The position numbers and the translations under genes were made by a program. The notes beneath the pieces were generated by a model that was not told where the DNA came from, made no database searches, and saw nothing but the letters and a program-made list of their open reading frames with translations. From Haloterrigena gelatinilytica (GTDB lineage Archaea > Halobacteriota > Halobacteria > Halobacteriales > Natrialbaceae): a DNA stretch of 64,000 nucleotides. The stretch is taken from positions 3,348,001 through 3,412,000 of the forward strand of contig NZ_JABUQZ010000001.1 in the NCBI RefSeq assembly GCF_013342145.1, written 5' to 3'. Shown here piece after piece: positions 27,920-35,676 of the stretch (positions are counted from its first letter, which is position 1; each line of letters opens with the position of its first letter).

Positions 27920-28147
27920 GTCGCTCACGACGCCGAGGGAGTCCCGGCCGGGACCCCACTCGTCCCGCGCGAAGAACGTGAAGTGGTCGTCCCGTGGGAA
28001 CGAATCGAGCCGGCGGCTAGCCGTGCTCAACGAGGTCGTCGCGGTAGTTGCGGACGCCTCGGTAGGGGACGAGTTCGTCGAGCATCCCGGCCCACGTGAG
28101 CAGCGGCACGCGCCGGAGGTTGTCCGATCGTGGTAAATGCGTCAAAG
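27920..28147 (-). pseudogene. Eroded C-terminal fragment of an alpha/beta-hydrolase-like protein
   Basis: Reading minus, one frame gives SDNLRRVPLLTWAGMLDELV then PYRGVRNYRDDLVEHG and stops (TAG near 28018-28020); the next frame continues ASRRLDSFPRDDHFTFFARD then EWGPG. Together these resemble the last third of S9/esterase-type hydrolases, where a P-x-L-x-W-x-G-x-x-DELVPY strand carries the catalytic Asp and a FPxxDH block the His. A -1/+1 frameshift and the absence of any upstream nucleophile domain indicate a dead remnant. Family call is tentative. Confidence 0.4.
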
Positions 28148-28215
28148 CGGACGACGGTATCGGTCACCGACCGGCTCGGGCCGGCGGAGCGGGTCCGGGA
28201 CGCGGGGGAACGGAC

Positions 28216-28947
28216 TCACGCACCGGTCGTCTCGACCAGCGACTCCACTTTCCGGGCGACCTCGGGGGGCATGACGATCCGGCGCGGGCCGGGAACGTAC
28301 TGGCCGTCGGGCTGGGCGTACTCGAGGGACACGATCGCCGCGTCGCCGAGCCGCCGAGTCGAGGCGTCCCGAATGACCGCGAGGTCGATCGCCTGGTCGG
28401 GATCGTAGAGGTAGATCGTCCCCTCCTCGGGGTCGAGCGCGCCGACCGACCGCAGGAACGAGGCGAGCACGAGCGCGACGAGGGCCAGCGGGACCAGCAG
28501 CGCGGCCAGCCCGGTGAACGGGCCGGCGCCGACGGCCAGCAGTTCCCGCTGGGAGACGACCCGGCCGACGGCCATCAGCGATCCCATGACCGCCAGCATC
28601 GCGATCGTTCCGAGAGCGGCGTCCACCAGCCGCTCGAGGCCCGGTCCGGACGGCGCGTCGACGGGGAGCGGTCCGGTGAGGGTCGCGAGGTGTCGTTCGG
28701 TGTCGCCGACGGTGGCGACGGCGAGCACCGTCACGACGAGCGCGGCGAACAGCGCGACGATGAGAGAGCCGGCGTCAGCCTGCCGGGCGAGGTCGTACAG
28801 CCGCCAGAAGACGATGATGGAAGCGGTCGCGAAGAACGTTCCGACGCCGAGCGACCACAGGAGTCGAACGGTGCGAGACGTCGAGGCGTCGCGTCGCCAC
28901 TGGATCGTCTCGGCGTCGCTCGAGTCCGCGGACACGTCCTCGTCCAT
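28216..28947 (-). CDS. Haloarchaeal four-TM membrane protein, unknown function
   Basis: 243 residues. An acidic N-terminus (about 1-28), four membrane helices (about 29-50, 61-80, 106-130, 138-162), then a soluble C-terminal domain of about 75 residues beginning VGALDPEEGTIYLYDPDQAIDLAVIRD with a strand-rich pattern and a final helix (VARKVESLVETTG). The tail recalls a PH-like fold but I cannot name a family. 48 bp upstream of, and in the same direction as, the end of the PiT gene, so possibly expressed with it. Confidence 0.65.
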   Translation of the reverse strand: MDEDVSADSSDAETIQWRRDASTSRTVRLLWSLGVGTFFATASIIVFWRLYDLARQADAGSLIVALFAALVVTVLAVATVGDTERHLATLTGPLPVDAPSGPGLERLVDAALGTIAMLAVMGSLMAVGRVVSQRELLAVGAGPFTGLAALLVPLALVALVLASFLRSVGALDPEEGTIYLYDPDQAIDLAVIRDASTRRLGDAAIVSLEYAQPDGQYVPGPRRIVMPPEVARKVESLVETTGA

Positions 28948-28995
28948 ACGCTCACTCGCGACCGGTCGTGTAAAGCCTGTTCGATGTCGACCGAC

Positions 28996-30189
28996 TCAGC
29001 CGAGAACGGCGGCGACCGCGACGAAACCGGCGTAGGAGATGATAACCGAGCCGGCCAGCGAGCCGATCCACGCGAGGACTGTGTACCCCATCTTCCGGGC
29101 GCTGACGCCGCCGCCGGCGCCCGCGGCGGCGTAGCCGCTCCCGATGATCGCGCTGACGATGATCTCGTTGAACGAGACGGGAATGCCGAACAGCACCGCG
29201 CTCTGGGCGATCATAAACGAGGGGATGAGCGCGGCGATCGATCGGCGCGGCCCCAGCGAGGAGTAGTCCTGCGAGATCGCCTTGATCATCCGCGGCGCGC
29301 CGGTCCACGAACCCAACAGGAGTCCGAACCCGCCGCCGACGAGCAGGGCGATCAGGGGGATCTCGAGGTCACCCGACAGCGGGATCAGCGGCCCGACCGC
29401 CAGCCCGACCTGACTGCCGCCCGCCGAGAACGCCACCAGTCCGCCCAACACGAGCAGGAAGTGGCGCTCGCCGCTCTCGAGGCCGTTCCGGAGGTCGAAG
29501 CCGACGGCCCCCGCCCAGAGGACCGCGATGGCGGCCGTCATCCCGACGGTGCCGGCGATTTCGGGGCCGGGGATCCAGCGACTCGAGGCCTGAGCGATCG
29601 ACGCCCCGCCGGCCCCCGCCGAGCCGAGGATCGCGAACTCGATGTTGGCGACGAGGACGCCGACGAAGGCGGCCAGGAGCATGATGAGATACCGCTCGGC
29701 GATCAGTTCGGCCCGGAGCAGGCGGGCGATCGTGTACGCGAGACCACCGCCGACGAACGGCGTCAGGATCCAGAGTGTGGCGATCTCGGTGTACTTCGCC
29801 CACGCCGGATCGCCGCCCATCGCCAGCCCGACGCCGATGACCGCCCCCGTCACGGTGAAGGCGGTCGCGATGGGATACCCCGCGAAGACGCCGATCGCGA
29901 CCAGCCCGGCCGCGATCGACAGCCCGATCGTCGCCGCCATCGGCGACAGCGTCACGCCGCGGATCAGTTCGGCGCCGACCGCCTCGGAGACGTTCGCGCC
30001 CTGTAACACCGCGCCGGCGAAGCCGAGAAGGCCGACGAGAAACCCCGCTCGCATCACCGAGATCGCGTTCGCGCCGACCGCCGGGGCGAAGGGCGTCGAG
30101 CCGCTCGAGCCGGCACCGATCGCCCAGGCCATAAAGAGGCTGGCCAGTGCGGCCACCAGAAACGTCGCGATCGTCACGAGCTCGACCAT
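28996..30189 (-). CDS. PiT-family inorganic phosphate transporter (copy 1)
   Basis: 397 residues, about ten membrane helices. Both inverted PiT signatures appear: GSTPFAPAVGANAISVMRA with LQGANVSEAVGAELI near the N-terminus, and PVSFNEIIVSAIIGSGYA near the C-terminus. Members use Na+ or H+ to import phosphate (some sulphate). It is clearly diverged from the two PiT copies at 54.5 and 59.4 kb. No phosphate regulator lies next to it. The substrate is a family-level inference. Confidence 0.85.
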   Translation of the reverse strand: MVELVTIATFLVAALASLFMAWAIGAGSSGSTPFAPAVGANAISVMRAGFLVGLLGFAGAVLQGANVSEAVGAELIRGVTLSPMAATIGLSIAAGLVAIGVFAGYPIATAFTVTGAVIGVGLAMGGDPAWAKYTEIATLWILTPFVGGGLAYTIARLLRAELIAERYLIMLLAAFVGVLVANIEFAILGSAGAGGASIAQASSRWIPGPEIAGTVGMTAAIAVLWAGAVGFDLRNGLESGERHFLLVLGGLVAFSAGGSQVGLAVGPLIPLSGDLEIPLIALLVGGGFGLLLGSWTGAPRMIKAISQDYSSLGPRRSIAALIPSFMIAQSAVLFGIPVSFNEIIVSAIIGSGYAAAGAGGGVSARKMGYTVLAWIGSLAGSVIISYAGFVAVAAVLG

Positions 30190-30880
30190 CTATCCCGGCA
30201 TACCAGCTAGCCCTACAAGTGTGTGCCGACCTCGGAGCGCCAGTCGACGGCGTCGACGCCGTCTCAACACAGGATGAGGCCGTCATAGAACTACTCGCAT
30301 GGGGTTGCGGCACTGTCTATATAACGGAAACCGCAAGATAGGACGATGACGAAGTGACGGTATCGGTCGTGAAACCACCAGCTATGATCTGACACAACGA
30401 AACCCGGTTCCACGAGCGGCGAACATTCGACTGCTTCAGCAAACGTCTCAGAAGAAGTGATAACCCCAGATTGTACGGTCTTTTCTGCGACAGGTTCTGA
30501 AACACCGTTCTACAGTAGAAGCGCTTAACTAGACAGTGCCAAATAATAAATCTTATCCGATATATTTTGGCAGCCGGAACACGGATATCCCTGTCGAAAA
30601 TAGCGATGAGAACTCCCGGTAATGTTGTCAACACGAGGAGTAATTCTTTTATATAACCAGTGAAAATGAATCTAGATCAACAAACAGAGCTATCAGTCGC
30701 TCTAATCTCAGAGTTCATTCGAAACTATTTACCGAATTTAAATGGATCTCTGGTGACAGTAATAACCGGGCAACACGCCACAAGGGGGGAAATTGCAGTT
30801 TCCTCGTGATGAGCAACAGCACCGTCATACGAGGGATGTTCCCTACTGTGGCCTATGTTGCCTGACACGGTGACTGAACA
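30190..30880. other. 691-bp AT-rich region without a convincing gene
   Basis: GC drops sharply from about 30340. There are several TATA-like tracts (ATATATTTTGG about 30561, TTTTATATAACC about 30648, AACTATTTACCG about 30722). A 105-codon minus ORF (30317-30634) has many Cys, Arg and Leu and no halophile acidity; I judge it non-coding. The stretch 30340-30420 has the feel of an insertion-sequence end, but I found no partner end. Confidence 0.45.
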
Positions 30881-31252
30881 ATGAAACGTGCACTTTCAAT
30901 TGTACTGGCAGTAGTAGTGATAGGTAGCGTGCTGTTTGCAGGCGGCGTGGTTGCGCACGACTACGACGACAAACACGACAAAAAGCACGACAAAAAGCAC
31001 GACGACAAACACGACAAAAAGCACGACAAAAAGCACGACGACAAACACGACAAAAAGCACGACAAAAAGCACGACGACAAACACGACGACAAACACGACA
31101 AAAAGCACGAAATCGACTTCGGGGACGACTTCCCCTTCAACCACAAAGACGACAAGATCGATTTCCCCTTTGACCACAAAGACGACGACCACAAAGACGG
31201 CGGTCCTACCCCTTGTGAACTAGATCCTGCCTGTGATCCTGTCCCTAATTGA
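30881..31252 (+). CDS. Secreted (D[D/K]KH)12 tetrapeptide-repeat protein
   Basis: 123 residues. A clear Sec signal (MKRALSIVLAVVVIGSVLFA, cleavage about residue 26) is followed by 12 consecutive tetrapeptides DDKH or DKKH (30965-31108), mostly in a DDKH-DKKH-DKKH super-pattern. A C-terminal part has two DFPF(N/D)HKDD units and a pair of cysteines (PCELDPACDP). The dense His/Asp array would bind divalent metals such as Zn, Ni or Cu outside the cell. No anchor is seen. Lysine-rich, AT-richer and unlike its neighbours in composition, it lies in an AT-rich island next to a dead transposase, so it was perhaps acquired. No known family comes to mind. Confidence 0.65.
   Translation: MKRALSIVLAVVVIGSVLFAGGVVAHDYDDKHDKKHDKKHDDKHDKKHDKKHDDKHDKKHDKKHDDKHDDKHDKKHEIDFGDDFPFNHKDDKIDFPFDHKDDDHKDGGPTPCELDPACDPVPN
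30965..31108 (+). repeat. 12-bp tandem repeat array (12 units) inside the secreted protein
   Basis: Units are either GACGACAAACAC or GACAAAAAGCAC with no synonymous variation, so codon choice is frozen within each unit type. This points to recent expansion at DNA level by slippage or unequal exchange. Confidence 0.9.
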
Positions 31253-31464
31253 CTGACTCACCCATTCACACTATTTTTGATGCGATCGTTGCAACTCATC
31301 AAATAAATAACGGCAATATCTGATCAGAACCTGGAGAGTGTGCGTTCGAACACTACGAGAATGCGGACACAGATCACAGGATGAGAGTCGTTGATCGGTA
31401 CTGCCGACTGATGCAAAATCAGTCGATCACATCGGACTAGAACGAGTATCTGCTTGGAGAAGGT

Positions 31465-32046
31465 GTGGAATCAACCCGAGCAGACAACGAGCTAAAAGAA
31501 GAGCACCTGCTTAATTTTGTCGTCAACAGTCTCGATAGGGAACTTTCGCTGGAGCTCGGGGAGAACGAGGAGGTCACGACAGAGGGCCTCGATCAATCAC
31601 GTCTGCGAGAAAACTAACGACTCGCCCCACGCCAATACCATCCGTGGATATCTTACCGATCAGTTCGATCTTGATACCGTTGGAGCGGCCGGGAACACGC
31701 TTCTTCAACGGGATGTCCTTGAGACGCCTCCAGATCGACCGGCGGAGGTCGTCGCCGACCTCCACCTCGATCCCTCCTACGGTGACGAGGACGAGACGGA
31801 GTCACTGTACTTCTCGCAGGCGAAACGAGGAACCACCGCCTTTCACGCCTACTTCACGCTCTACGCGCGGGTGCGTAACAAGCGATACACGCTAGCAGTT
31901 CTCCAGTTGGTCGTTGGCGAAGCCACCAGCGATGCTCTTGGTAAGTTCTTCGAACTCCTTGACGGCCTTGACGCGCAGGTCAAGGCCGTCTACCTTGACC
32001 GCGGATTCTACAACAGCACCTGCCTCGAACTCGCTCGTGTTCGCCG
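31465..32046 (+). pseudogene. Broken ISH3-family transposase
   Basis: From a GTG at 31465 one frame reads ELKEEHLLNFVVNSLDREL, the ISH3 N-terminus. After about residue 37 the frame changes to SINHVCEKTNDSPHANTIRG, then GNTLLQRDVLETPPDRPAEV, ADLHLDPSYGDEDETESLY, AKRGTTAFHAYFTLYARV and AVYLDRGFYNSTCLEL, where homology ends near 32046. The segment between the two frames (the ACADGTS region) is deleted and the C-terminal half with the last catalytic Glu is gone. The DDE catalytic block is therefore incomplete. The remnant ends 25 bp from the stop codon of the next gene. Confidence 0.85.
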
Positions 32047-32070
32047 TTCGCGGTTGGACCGGATTCGTGC

Positions 32071-32793
32071 TCAGTTCGTCGTCGACCGCGAGTCGTCGTC
32101 CGGCTCCGGTGGTGGCTCGGCCCCTTCGATGGCCTCGGCCGCGTCGGTGTCCTTCTCGACGCCGACGTGCCAGCGGTCGATCTCGTCCTCGTACTCCGCG
32201 AGCAGGTCCGAGACGTCGTCCTTGAGGACGTCGTCGTTGACGTTGACCTCGAAGACGAACTGCTCGCCGTTGTCGCCGTTGCGGGTCGACTGCTGGATGT
32301 TTGCGCTGATCAGTTCGTTGTCGAAGTAGTACGGCGCCAGCTGGGTCATCACGTTCTGGTAAACCGTGTCCTCGACGCGACGGAGCGCCTTGCGGCTCGC
32401 CGAGTCGGCCGCGCGCGCGACGTAATCGATCGACTCCCGCCAGTTCCCGACCGCGCCCTCGGCGTCGTCGTCCTCGAGTCGCTCGTAGGACTCGGAGAGC
32501 TTCTCGCCGGCGGTTTTGATGTCCTCGTCGGGTTCTTTACCGGCCTTCTCGCCCTTCCCTTCCTCGACGCTGGCCTGGTCGGCCGTCTTCTCGCTGACAT
32601 CGGTATCGAGGGTTTCGTGGGCCTTGGGCCGCCACTCCTCCCACTCCTCGAAGGCGTCGACGAAGCGGGTGTCGTCGGCTCCGTCGGGATCGTGGACGCC
32701 GGCGTCCCGGAGCGCGCGGGTGATGCGCTCGCCGTGTTCGACGACGTCGCCCCAGTCACCGCGAACCTTGAAGCCCGAGATACTCTCTTCCAT
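32071..32793 (-). CDS. Conserved haloarchaeal protein (DUF5828-like)
   Basis: 240 residues, very acidic, no membrane segment. It opens MEESISGFKVRGDWGDVVEH, then a long helical middle with a disordered Glu/Lys insert (about 75-105), and a C-terminal alpha/beta part (VYQNVMTQLAPYYFDNELI, QFVFEVNVNDDVLKDDVSDL). I associate this with DUF5828, found across haloarchaea (from memory). Function unknown. Its downstream end abuts the transposase remnant, so the insertion fell just short of the gene. Confidence 0.75.
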   Translation of the reverse strand: MEESISGFKVRGDWGDVVEHGERITRALRDAGVHDPDGADDTRFVDAFEEWEEWRPKAHETLDTDVSEKTADQASVEEGKGEKAGKEPDEDIKTAGEKLSESYERLEDDDAEGAVGNWRESIDYVARAADSASRKALRRVEDTVYQNVMTQLAPYYFDNELISANIQQSTRNGDNGEQFVFEVNVNDDVLKDDVSDLLAEYEDEIDRWHVGVEKDTDAAEAIEGAEPPPEPDDDSRSTTN

Positions 32794-32864
32794 TCGGTTG
32801 CCACGGTCCTAGGGGACGGATCGCTATAAACTTCGTTACTGCGCAAGACTGGCCGCCGCCGCGA

Positions 32865-33833
32865 TCAGTATCGCTGTCCGGTCACCTCGGAGCCGCCCCT
32901 CGGCTGACCGCTCATTCCCTGCCCGTACTCTCCCTGTTCGGCCATCCCTCGCATCCCTCGAGACCCGGTCGATCCGGCGCCGGTTCCGGTCCCCTGACGA
33001 CCCTGAGAGCCCCCGCCGACCCGCCGGAGGAGGCTCTCGCAGGAGTTCATCGTTCGCTCGATCGTCGCTACCGTCTCGAGGACGTGCGGGTGGCGATCCC
33101 GGAACTGCCGAAGCGTCGGGAGCCCCTCGTCGGCGACCCGCAGGAACGCGGTCGCGATCTCCGGGCCGAACATCGAGTCGCGGGCGATCAGCATCTCGTT
33201 GAGCGCCGCGATCTCGGCGAGATCCTGGCAGATTCGGGCGCAGCGTCCGAGCTCCGGTCCGCCGCTCGCACACCGCGTGGCACACCAGGCGGCGACGTGG
33301 GAAAGCTCGCTGAAGTCCTCGAGGGCGATCCACAGCTCGTCGGTCATGTGGTCCTCGAAGAAGGGGGCCTGCGTAGTCTGCCCACCGCCCCGCTGCTGCA
33401 TCCCCCGCGTCGGCGAAGCCTGCGGTGTCCCTCGCGTCTCGGTTCGGCGGGTACCCTGCGTTCCGGTTTGGTGGGGTCCCTGCCTCCCCATCCGGTGGGA
33501 GTTCGTCCGCTGGCCGTCCCGGTGGCCGCTCATTCGCTGCCCGCCTCGCTGACGGCCGCGCATCGGTTCGCTCCCCCGGTCGGCTATCGGCCGACCGGCC
33601 TGCTGTCGGGGGTCCTCCTGCTGGTCGGTCGTTGACCGGCTGGTACTCGGCCCCCGGTCACGTGTCATGCTCGTCTCCCGGCCGCCCGTCTCGGACTGTT
33701 CGGACGAGCCGCCGAACTGCGGCTGGGCGTCCATTCCGGTGCCCGTTCGCGTCCCCGGTCCCCTCGCCTCGGGTCGCTGGCCGTACTGTTCGCCGGTTCG
33801 GTCGTGCTGCCGCTGATCCGAGTGATGAGTCAT
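32865..33833 (-). CDS. Low-complexity protein with C-terminal Cys-containing four-helix (Csp-like) domain
   Basis: 322 residues. Residues 1-155 and 265-322 are disordered and rich in Gln, Gly, Arg and Thr. Between them (about 155-262) is a helical domain: LSHVAAWCATRCASGGPELG, RCARICQDLAEIAALNEML, a helix with HPHVLETVATIERTMNSCESLL. The W-C-x3-C and C-x3-C helix spacing recalls the four-helix copper-storage (Csp/DUF326-like) proteins, but most of the later Cys-rich helix positions are lost. It could be a degenerate copper or redox protein. The unusual basic, Gln-rich tails are atypical of halophiles. Confidence 0.6.
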   Translation of the reverse strand: MTHHSDQRQHDRTGEQYGQRPEARGPGTRTGTGMDAQPQFGGSSEQSETGGRETSMTRDRGPSTSRSTTDQQEDPRQQAGRPIADRGSEPMRGRQRGGQRMSGHRDGQRTNSHRMGRQGPHQTGTQGTRRTETRGTPQASPTRGMQQRGGGQTTQAPFFEDHMTDELWIALEDFSELSHVAAWCATRCASGGPELGRCARICQDLAEIAALNEMLIARDSMFGPEIATAFLRVADEGLPTLRQFRDRHPHVLETVATIERTMNSCESLLRRVGGGSQGRQGTGTGAGSTGSRGMRGMAEQGEYGQGMSGQPRGGSEVTGQRY

Positions 33834-34102
33834 GAATAGTGCACCTCGAGTGTGCCGGCGGCTACGCCGATCCCTCGATTAAACCGGCTCTACCGTTTCG
33901 TCCGTTTACGTCAGAAAACGTCCGGCTTTCGCGGTCCCAGCAGCCGATAACGACCGAAACCGCACGGGTGTGCCCGAGTAATCGCGGATTGAAACCCGTC
34001 GTCAGACGGCGGGTTGCGGGATGGCAGCCGGAACCACGGGAGATTCCGCCTCGGCCGCGGCTGATCGACAACGTGAACTACCCGGCGACAGGCTGTACGG
34101 GT

Positions 34103-34780
34103 ATGACGATCGAAGACCGGGAAAACGCCTATCTCGTCACGCACGCACTGGCGAAGGACACGCTCTCGCGGCTCCGCGACGTCGAAACCGAGCAGGTCAG
34201 CTTCCGGAAGGGCCTCGTGAAGCTCGGCCGGATCTGCGGCTACGAGATCATCGACGGCCGGATGGAAACGGAGTACGTCGAGATCGAGACGCCCCTCGAG
34301 CAGACCATGGGCGAGCGCGTCCGCGGGCTGGACGACGTCGTGATCATCAACGTCCTGCGCGCGGCGACGCCGTTCGTCGAGGGGCTGTTGAAGGCCTTCC
34401 CCCGCGCTCGGCAGGGCGTCATCAGCGCGAGCCGCGACGAGGAGGCCGGCCGCGCCGAGGACGGCTCGTTCCCCATCTCCGTCGACTACGTGAAACTCCC
34501 CGAGATCACCGAGGAGGACACCGTGATCATCGCCGACCCGATGCTCGCGACCGGGTCCACGATGTGTACCGTCCTCGATCACGTGATCGAGAACTCGCCG
34601 GAGCCCGAGAACCTGATCGTCCTCTCGGCGGTCTCCGCGCCGGAGGGGCTGCTCCGCGTCGGCGACGAGTTCCCCGAGGCCGACCTGCTGACGGTCTCGA
34701 TCGACGACCGCCTCGACGACGACGGCTTCATCGTGCCCGGGCTGGGCGACGCGGGCGACCGGGCGTTCCGCACCACGTAA
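34103..34780 (+). CDS. upp: Uracil phosphoribosyltransferase
   Basis: 225 residues from the ATG at 34103 ([20 protein letters not shown]); a long upstream extension of the frame is spurious. Converts uracil and PRPP to UMP. Visible: [49 protein letters not shown], and the PRPP loop [20 protein letters not shown], ending with the uracil-binding [14 protein letters not shown]. Pyrimidine salvage, cytosolic. A T5 run (CGACTTTTTG, 34810-34819) just downstream may act as terminator, and also as the next gene's promoter. Confidence 0.95.
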   Translation: MTIEDRENAYLVTHALAKDTLSRLRDVETEQVSFRKGLVKLGRICGYEIIDGRMETEYVEIETPLEQTMGERVRGLDDVVIINVLRAATPFVEGLLKAFPRARQGVISASRDEEAGRAEDGSFPISVDYVKLPEITEEDTVIIADPMLATGSTMCTVLDHVIENSPEPENLIVLSAVSAPEGLLRVGDEFPEADLLTVSIDDRLDDDGFIVPGLGDAGDRAFRTT

Positions 34781-34810
34781 CCGTCCGTCGCCGACCCGCC
34801 GGCCGCCGTC

Positions 34811-34820
34811 GACTTTTTGT
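34811..34820 (+). promoter_or_regulatory. TATA-like box of the cupin gene
   Basis: GACTTTTTGT is centred 27 nt before the ATG at 34843, fitting a leaderless transcript. Confidence 0.5.
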
Positions 34821-34842
34821 GAGCGAGCCGTAATCGCTCCGT

Positions 34843-35220
34843 ATGGAGTACTCCGTTATCGATCCGGACGACGGGGAGCCCGTCGAGGGTCGCCCCTGCG
34901 ATCTGCGCCGGCTGAGCGACGCGGCCGACCTCGAGAACGTCGCGATCAACCGCTTCCGCGCGGAGCCGGGCGAACAGCTGCCGCTGGCCTACCACTACCA
35001 CGAACAACAGGAGGAGGCGTTCGTCGTGCTCTCGGGGACGCTTCACGTCGAGACGCCCGAAGGCGAACTCGAGGTACCGGAGGGATCGATGTTCGCGGCC
35101 CCGCCCGAAGCGCCCCACCGAGCGTACAACCCCGAGGACGCCGAGGGGTCGGTCGACGTGATCGCGATCGGCGCGCCGCCGGTCAGCGACGACGCAGTCC
35201 CCTACGAGCCCGACGAGTAG
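34843..35220 (+). CDS. Cupin-domain protein
   Basis: 125 residues, a single double-stranded beta-helix. The metal-site motif 1 is visible as PLAYHYHEQQEEAFVVLSG (H-x-H-x5-E) and motif 2 as PPEAPHRAYNP. No other domain. Cupins of this small type include isomerases and binding proteins; substrate cannot be told. Between upp and a convergent DUF2892 protein. Confidence 0.85.
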   Translation: MEYSVIDPDDGEPVEGRPCDLRRLSDAADLENVAINRFRAEPGEQLPLAYHYHEQQEEAFVVLSGTLHVETPEGELEVPEGSMFAAPPEAPHRAYNPEDAEGSVDVIAIGAPPVSDDAVPYEPDE

Positions 35221-35259
35221 CGATTCGGCCGCGAACCGGGGCGCTCGAGTGCCTGCTCC

Positions 35260-35460
35260 CTACTCGGCCGAACAGGTGTCGATCCCGAGGACGGCGTTGA
35301 CCGGACACCGCCGAATAATTGCGGTCGCGACGATATCGCTGCCGGCGACGAACGCGAGCGTGCCGGCCGTTCGATCCCGGTTTCGGTAGCCGATCACCAG
35401 CAGCGCCGCGCCGAGGACGATCCGCAGCGCGCGGTCGAAGCCGCCGACGTTTCTCTCCAT
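35260..35460 (-). CDS. DUF2892 (YgaP-like) small inner-membrane protein
   Basis: 66 residues. MERNVGGFDRALRIVLGAAL is the DUF2892 opening, followed by two membrane segments (about 13-22 and 31-48) and the family's RRCPVNAVLGIDTC ending with the conserved C-P and terminal Cys. In bacteria the domain is fused to rhodanese in YgaP. Role unknown. Confidence 0.85.
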   Translation of the reverse strand: MERNVGGFDRALRIVLGAALLVIGYRNRDRTAGTLAFVAGSDIVATAIIRRCPVNAVLGIDTCSAE

Positions 35461-35676
35461 ACGCGGACGAACGGGCGGGACGCTCGTAGGGATTTCCTTG
35501 CACCGACTGGCGATCGGAATGCTGGGGTCTGTACACCGGCGTCGTCGATCGCGAATCGAACCCCTTCGTTTCCGGTCGAACCCACTCGAACGGCCGTTTT
35601 CGGGCAGTTCGACGGTCGCGGGTCCAGACGAAACGCTGCTCCGACCGCCGGGAGTCGCGTCCCGACGCCGCGAGGC

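Noticed and set aside
30317-30634. 105-codon minus ORF in the AT-rich island
   Set aside because: Basic and Cys/Leu-rich, no start signal or family, no halophile acidity; probably chance.
30896-31192. 98-codon antisense ORF rich in Val/Phe opposite the DKKH repeats
   Set aside because: It is the complement of the repeat codons (CAC/GAC become GTG/GTC); the plus frame has the signal peptide and a proper end.
31270-31464. Readable stretch (FEHYENADTDHRMRVVDRYC) before the ISH3 remnant
   Set aside because: Open for only about 30 codons, contains a stop before the transposase start, and resembles no family; kept as noncoding island sequence.
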